From the IMG/VR virus record IMGVR_UViG_3300050821_011445, positions 1 to 23,117 of that record: a stretch of DNA of 23,117 nucleotides. One strand, 5' to 3'. The position numbers and the translations under genes were made by a program. Positions 21,656 through 23,117 of the stretch are shown here, in pieces. The notes under the pieces are model-generated. The model was not told the origin of the DNA, made no database searches, and saw only the letters and a program-made list of their open reading frames with translations. The stretch comes from a virus. The first letter of the stretch is position 1. Each line of letters begins with the position of its first letter.

Positions 21656-22789
21656 TCAGCGCTTACGCCAAGGAGGCGTATTCATTGCTGCGTAGTAACT
21701 GTCGCTGATGTCTATCTGTATTTTAGAATCCGGAGGAAACGTTGTATCTCTGATCGGTGTCTCCGCGATCCTGCGCTGGAACTCGATCGAAGGTTCCCCC
21801 TGAACATGGAGTGAGCTTAAGTTACCAAGAGATCCGGATGTATCGCTTTCCGAACTTGGCGGTATACCGAACCCACCGGACTGCACACGGTTCTTCTGCC
21901 GCGCCTTCTTCTTGCAGCCGGGGACGAGGCACACGAAGTACTCGTCCCTGCTCTCTACATCCACGACCTTGGACATCGCTCCGCCGTGCTTCGGGCACTC
22001 CAGGACGAACGGCTTGACGGGCTGCGCCACTTTATTCTCCGCTTCATCGATAGCCTTCTTCCACCCAAGCTCTGTGTGCATCTTGTCGATGCTGGCGTAT
22101 CCCTTGCGTAGAATTTCCGCATGGTCTCCAGGAGGAACCCTGACAATGTCCGACTTGAATCCGTAGTCTTCGGACTTTATCGCCAGCTGCAAGTCCATGG
22201 TTATTCCATCTGTCACCACGGTGTTGAACGTCAGCGCGAACGGTTTGGCGTATTCCCGCAGCGCTTCAACTGTCACCAGGTCGTCATACGGCTGCTGCGC
22301 CGTATACACCGGAAGTGCCAGTTGCTTCTTCATCATGTCGATGTGCCCACGAAGGAAGCGCTCCGGGTCCCTGTGGGTATCAACAGATTCCCTGGGTATG
22401 TCGGCGGTGCGCGACTTGAAACTATTCGGATCGGTCAGCATCAGCCTGTACGTTCCAGGCATGTTCGTCGTGCTAGTTGTCTCGATGTTCAGCCGGTACG
22501 GAGCGGCGTAGGAGATGAGCGCGTCCTGCCGCTTCTTGTTCCTTACGTAGTCACCAGGGCTTCCCATGTCCAGCAGTTCCTTCCTGACCTCGCTCCACGC
22601 ATCGTCTCTGTAGTTGGTCCACTCTTCATCGTGCCGAATCTCTTCCGAGTCTTGATTGCTCGGACTCCACTTGGCGTGCAGTAAGTCGCCGCGATCCAAG
22701 CTCCGCCGCAGATCTTGCCACCTCCCGAAACGTGCGTAGCTCCCCTGTCCGGAACTTGAAGTACTCCGATCCTTTTCCGATCGTCCCAT
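21656..22789 (-). CDS. Unknown 377-aa protein with Cys/His cluster
   Basis: Starts at ATG 22789 with a strong GAGAGGAGAGG upstream. That places 164 bases of overlap with the preceding gene in another frame; the next in-frame ATG is at residue 75 (22567). Residues 1-80 are polar and charged. Residues about 85-255 look globular (AAPYRLNIETTSTTNMPGTY, DLVTVEALREYAKPFALTF, ITMDLQLAIKSEDYGFKSD). C265-x2-H268 and C287-x4-C292 (LECPKHGGAM, YFVCLVPGCKKK) may bind zinc. The C-terminal 70 residues are Ser/Pro-rich. I recognise no family. The Cys/His cluster suggests DNA or protein binding. Confidence 0.7.
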   Translation of the reverse strand: MGRSEKDRSTSSSGQGSYARFGRWQDLRRSLDRGDLLHAKWSPSNQDSEEIRHDEEWTNYRDDAWSEVRKELLDMGSPGDYVRNKKRQDALISYAAPYRLNIETTSTTNMPGTYRLMLTDPNSFKSRTADIPRESVDTHRDPERFLRGHIDMMKKQLALPVYTAQQPYDDLVTVEALREYAKPFALTFNTVVTDGITMDLQLAIKSEDYGFKSDIVRVPPGDHAEILRKGYASIDKMHTELGWKKAIDEAENKVAQPVKPFVLECPKHGGAMSKVVDVESRDEYFVCLVPGCKKKARQKNRVQSGGFGIPPSSESDTSGSLGNLSSLHVQGEPSIEFQRRIAETPIRDTTFPPDSKIQIDISDSYYAAMNTPPWRKR

Positions 22790-23048
22790 TAGCCTCTCCT
22801 CTCAGGATGAGAGCCATCATCTCGCTGGCACGCGCGTAGTACTGGTCCGCGACTTCCTGGAGGGCATGGGTACCAGTGATCGGGGAATCCTTGCGACCGA
22901 GAAGAACATCCCAGTACTCCTCCAACTCGTCCCGCATGTCCTCGACAGTGGCTCCGTCCTCGAAGCTCCTGATTGGGATGGTACGCAGCCGTACATTCGT
23001 GTATCCGCGGTCCTTCTTCTCGTTCCGCATGGGGCGCAGCTGCTTCAT
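22626..23048 (-). CDS. Unknown 140-aa protein
   Basis: The preferred start ATG 23048 overlaps the stop of the upstream frame (ATGA) and has AGGA close upstream. An in-frame extension to 23108 is possible but its Arg-rich sequence looks non-coding. The N-terminus is basic (MKQLRPMRNEKKDRGYTNVR), the middle helical (ATVEDMRDELEEYWDVLL, ALQEVADQYYARASEMMALI) and the end RTGELRTFREVARSAAELGS followed by a charged tail. Size and helical content allow a small terminase subunit, which is otherwise missing here, but I see no defining helix-turn-helix. The last 164 bases are shared with the next gene. Confidence 0.6.
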   Translation of the reverse strand: MKQLRPMRNEKKDRGYTNVRLRTIPIRSFEDGATVEDMRDELEEYWDVLLGRKDSPITGTHALQEVADQYYARASEMMALILRGEANGTIGKGSEYFKFRTGELRTFREVARSAAELGSRRLTARQVESEQSRLGRDSAR

Positions 23049-23117
23049 GTCCTGTTCGGCCAGCTTCCTGAGTTGATGCACGCCCCGCCGACACCGCCGA
23101 AGGGGCACTTGAAGAAC
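23045..23117 (-). CDS. 3' end of an upstream gene (partial)
   Basis: The reading frame that ends at TGA 23045-23047 overlaps the ATG of the 140-aa gene. The visible 23 residues are FFKCPFGGVGGACINSGSW followed by PNRT, with two Cys nine residues apart. The ATGA junction is the same type used elsewhere in the operon, which supports it. Too little is visible to assign anything. The alternative is that the 140-aa frame extends upstream instead. Confidence 0.35.
   Translation of the reverse strand, partial: FFKCPFGGVGGACINSGSWPNRT

Noticed and set aside
1-23117. tRNA genes, CRISPR arrays, insertion sequences, integrase or attachment site
   Set aside because: Coding density leaves no room for RNA genes except the 133-bp gap, which has no cloverleaf pattern; no regular short repeats, transposase motifs or integrase motifs were seen.

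Overview
The window is a contiguous late (packaging, head and tail) region of a double-stranded DNA tailed phage, or of a prophage of one. Every gene I can support lies on the minus strand, so transcription runs from about 23117 down to 1. DNA is G+C rich with G/C-biased third positions, Shine-Dalgarno sites are strong, GTG/TTG starts are common and many stop/start pairs overlap (ATGA, GTGA, TAATG). The tail tube, connector, protease and decoration families point to a siphovirus of an actinobacterial host, Streptomyces-like by feel. The host is inference. No integrase, tRNA, CRISPR or insertion sequence was seen.

Region 1 (23117-19297), upstream accessory/DNA module: the end of an unidentified gene, a 140-aa and a 377-aa unknown that overlap out of frame by 164 nt, a RuvC-like resolvase, a ParB-like + DUF4417-like fusion protein, and two very basic proteins (41 and 144 aa). 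A 133-bp gap (19164-19296) follows, holding a strong imperfect inverted repeat and a weak candidate promoter.

Region 2 (19163-8823), packaging and head: a 128-aa beta-rich protein, terminase large subunit, a 1046-aa portal fusion (portal + ParB-like + Nudix + two Cys clusters), two small head proteins, an XkdF-like protease, a 656-aa scaffold-like protein with a zinc ribbon, a decoration protein, a 127-aa orphan with atypical codon use, and the major capsid protein.

Region 3 (8810-5096), capsid accessories and neck: a coiled-coil protein, an acidic protein, two likely surface proteins, then head-tail adaptor, stopper, gp10-like neck protein and tail terminator.

Region 4 (5077-1), tail: a 58-aa protein, two tandem paralogous tail tube proteins, the tail assembly chaperone with a frame-shifted extension (best explained by +1 slippage at UUU-C), an 862-aa tape measure protein, and the start of the distal tail protein.

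The most unusual items are the portal-ParB-Nudix-zinc polyprotein, a second ParB-like protein fused to DUF4417 in the same region, the inferred +1 frameshift, and the duplicated tail tube gene.
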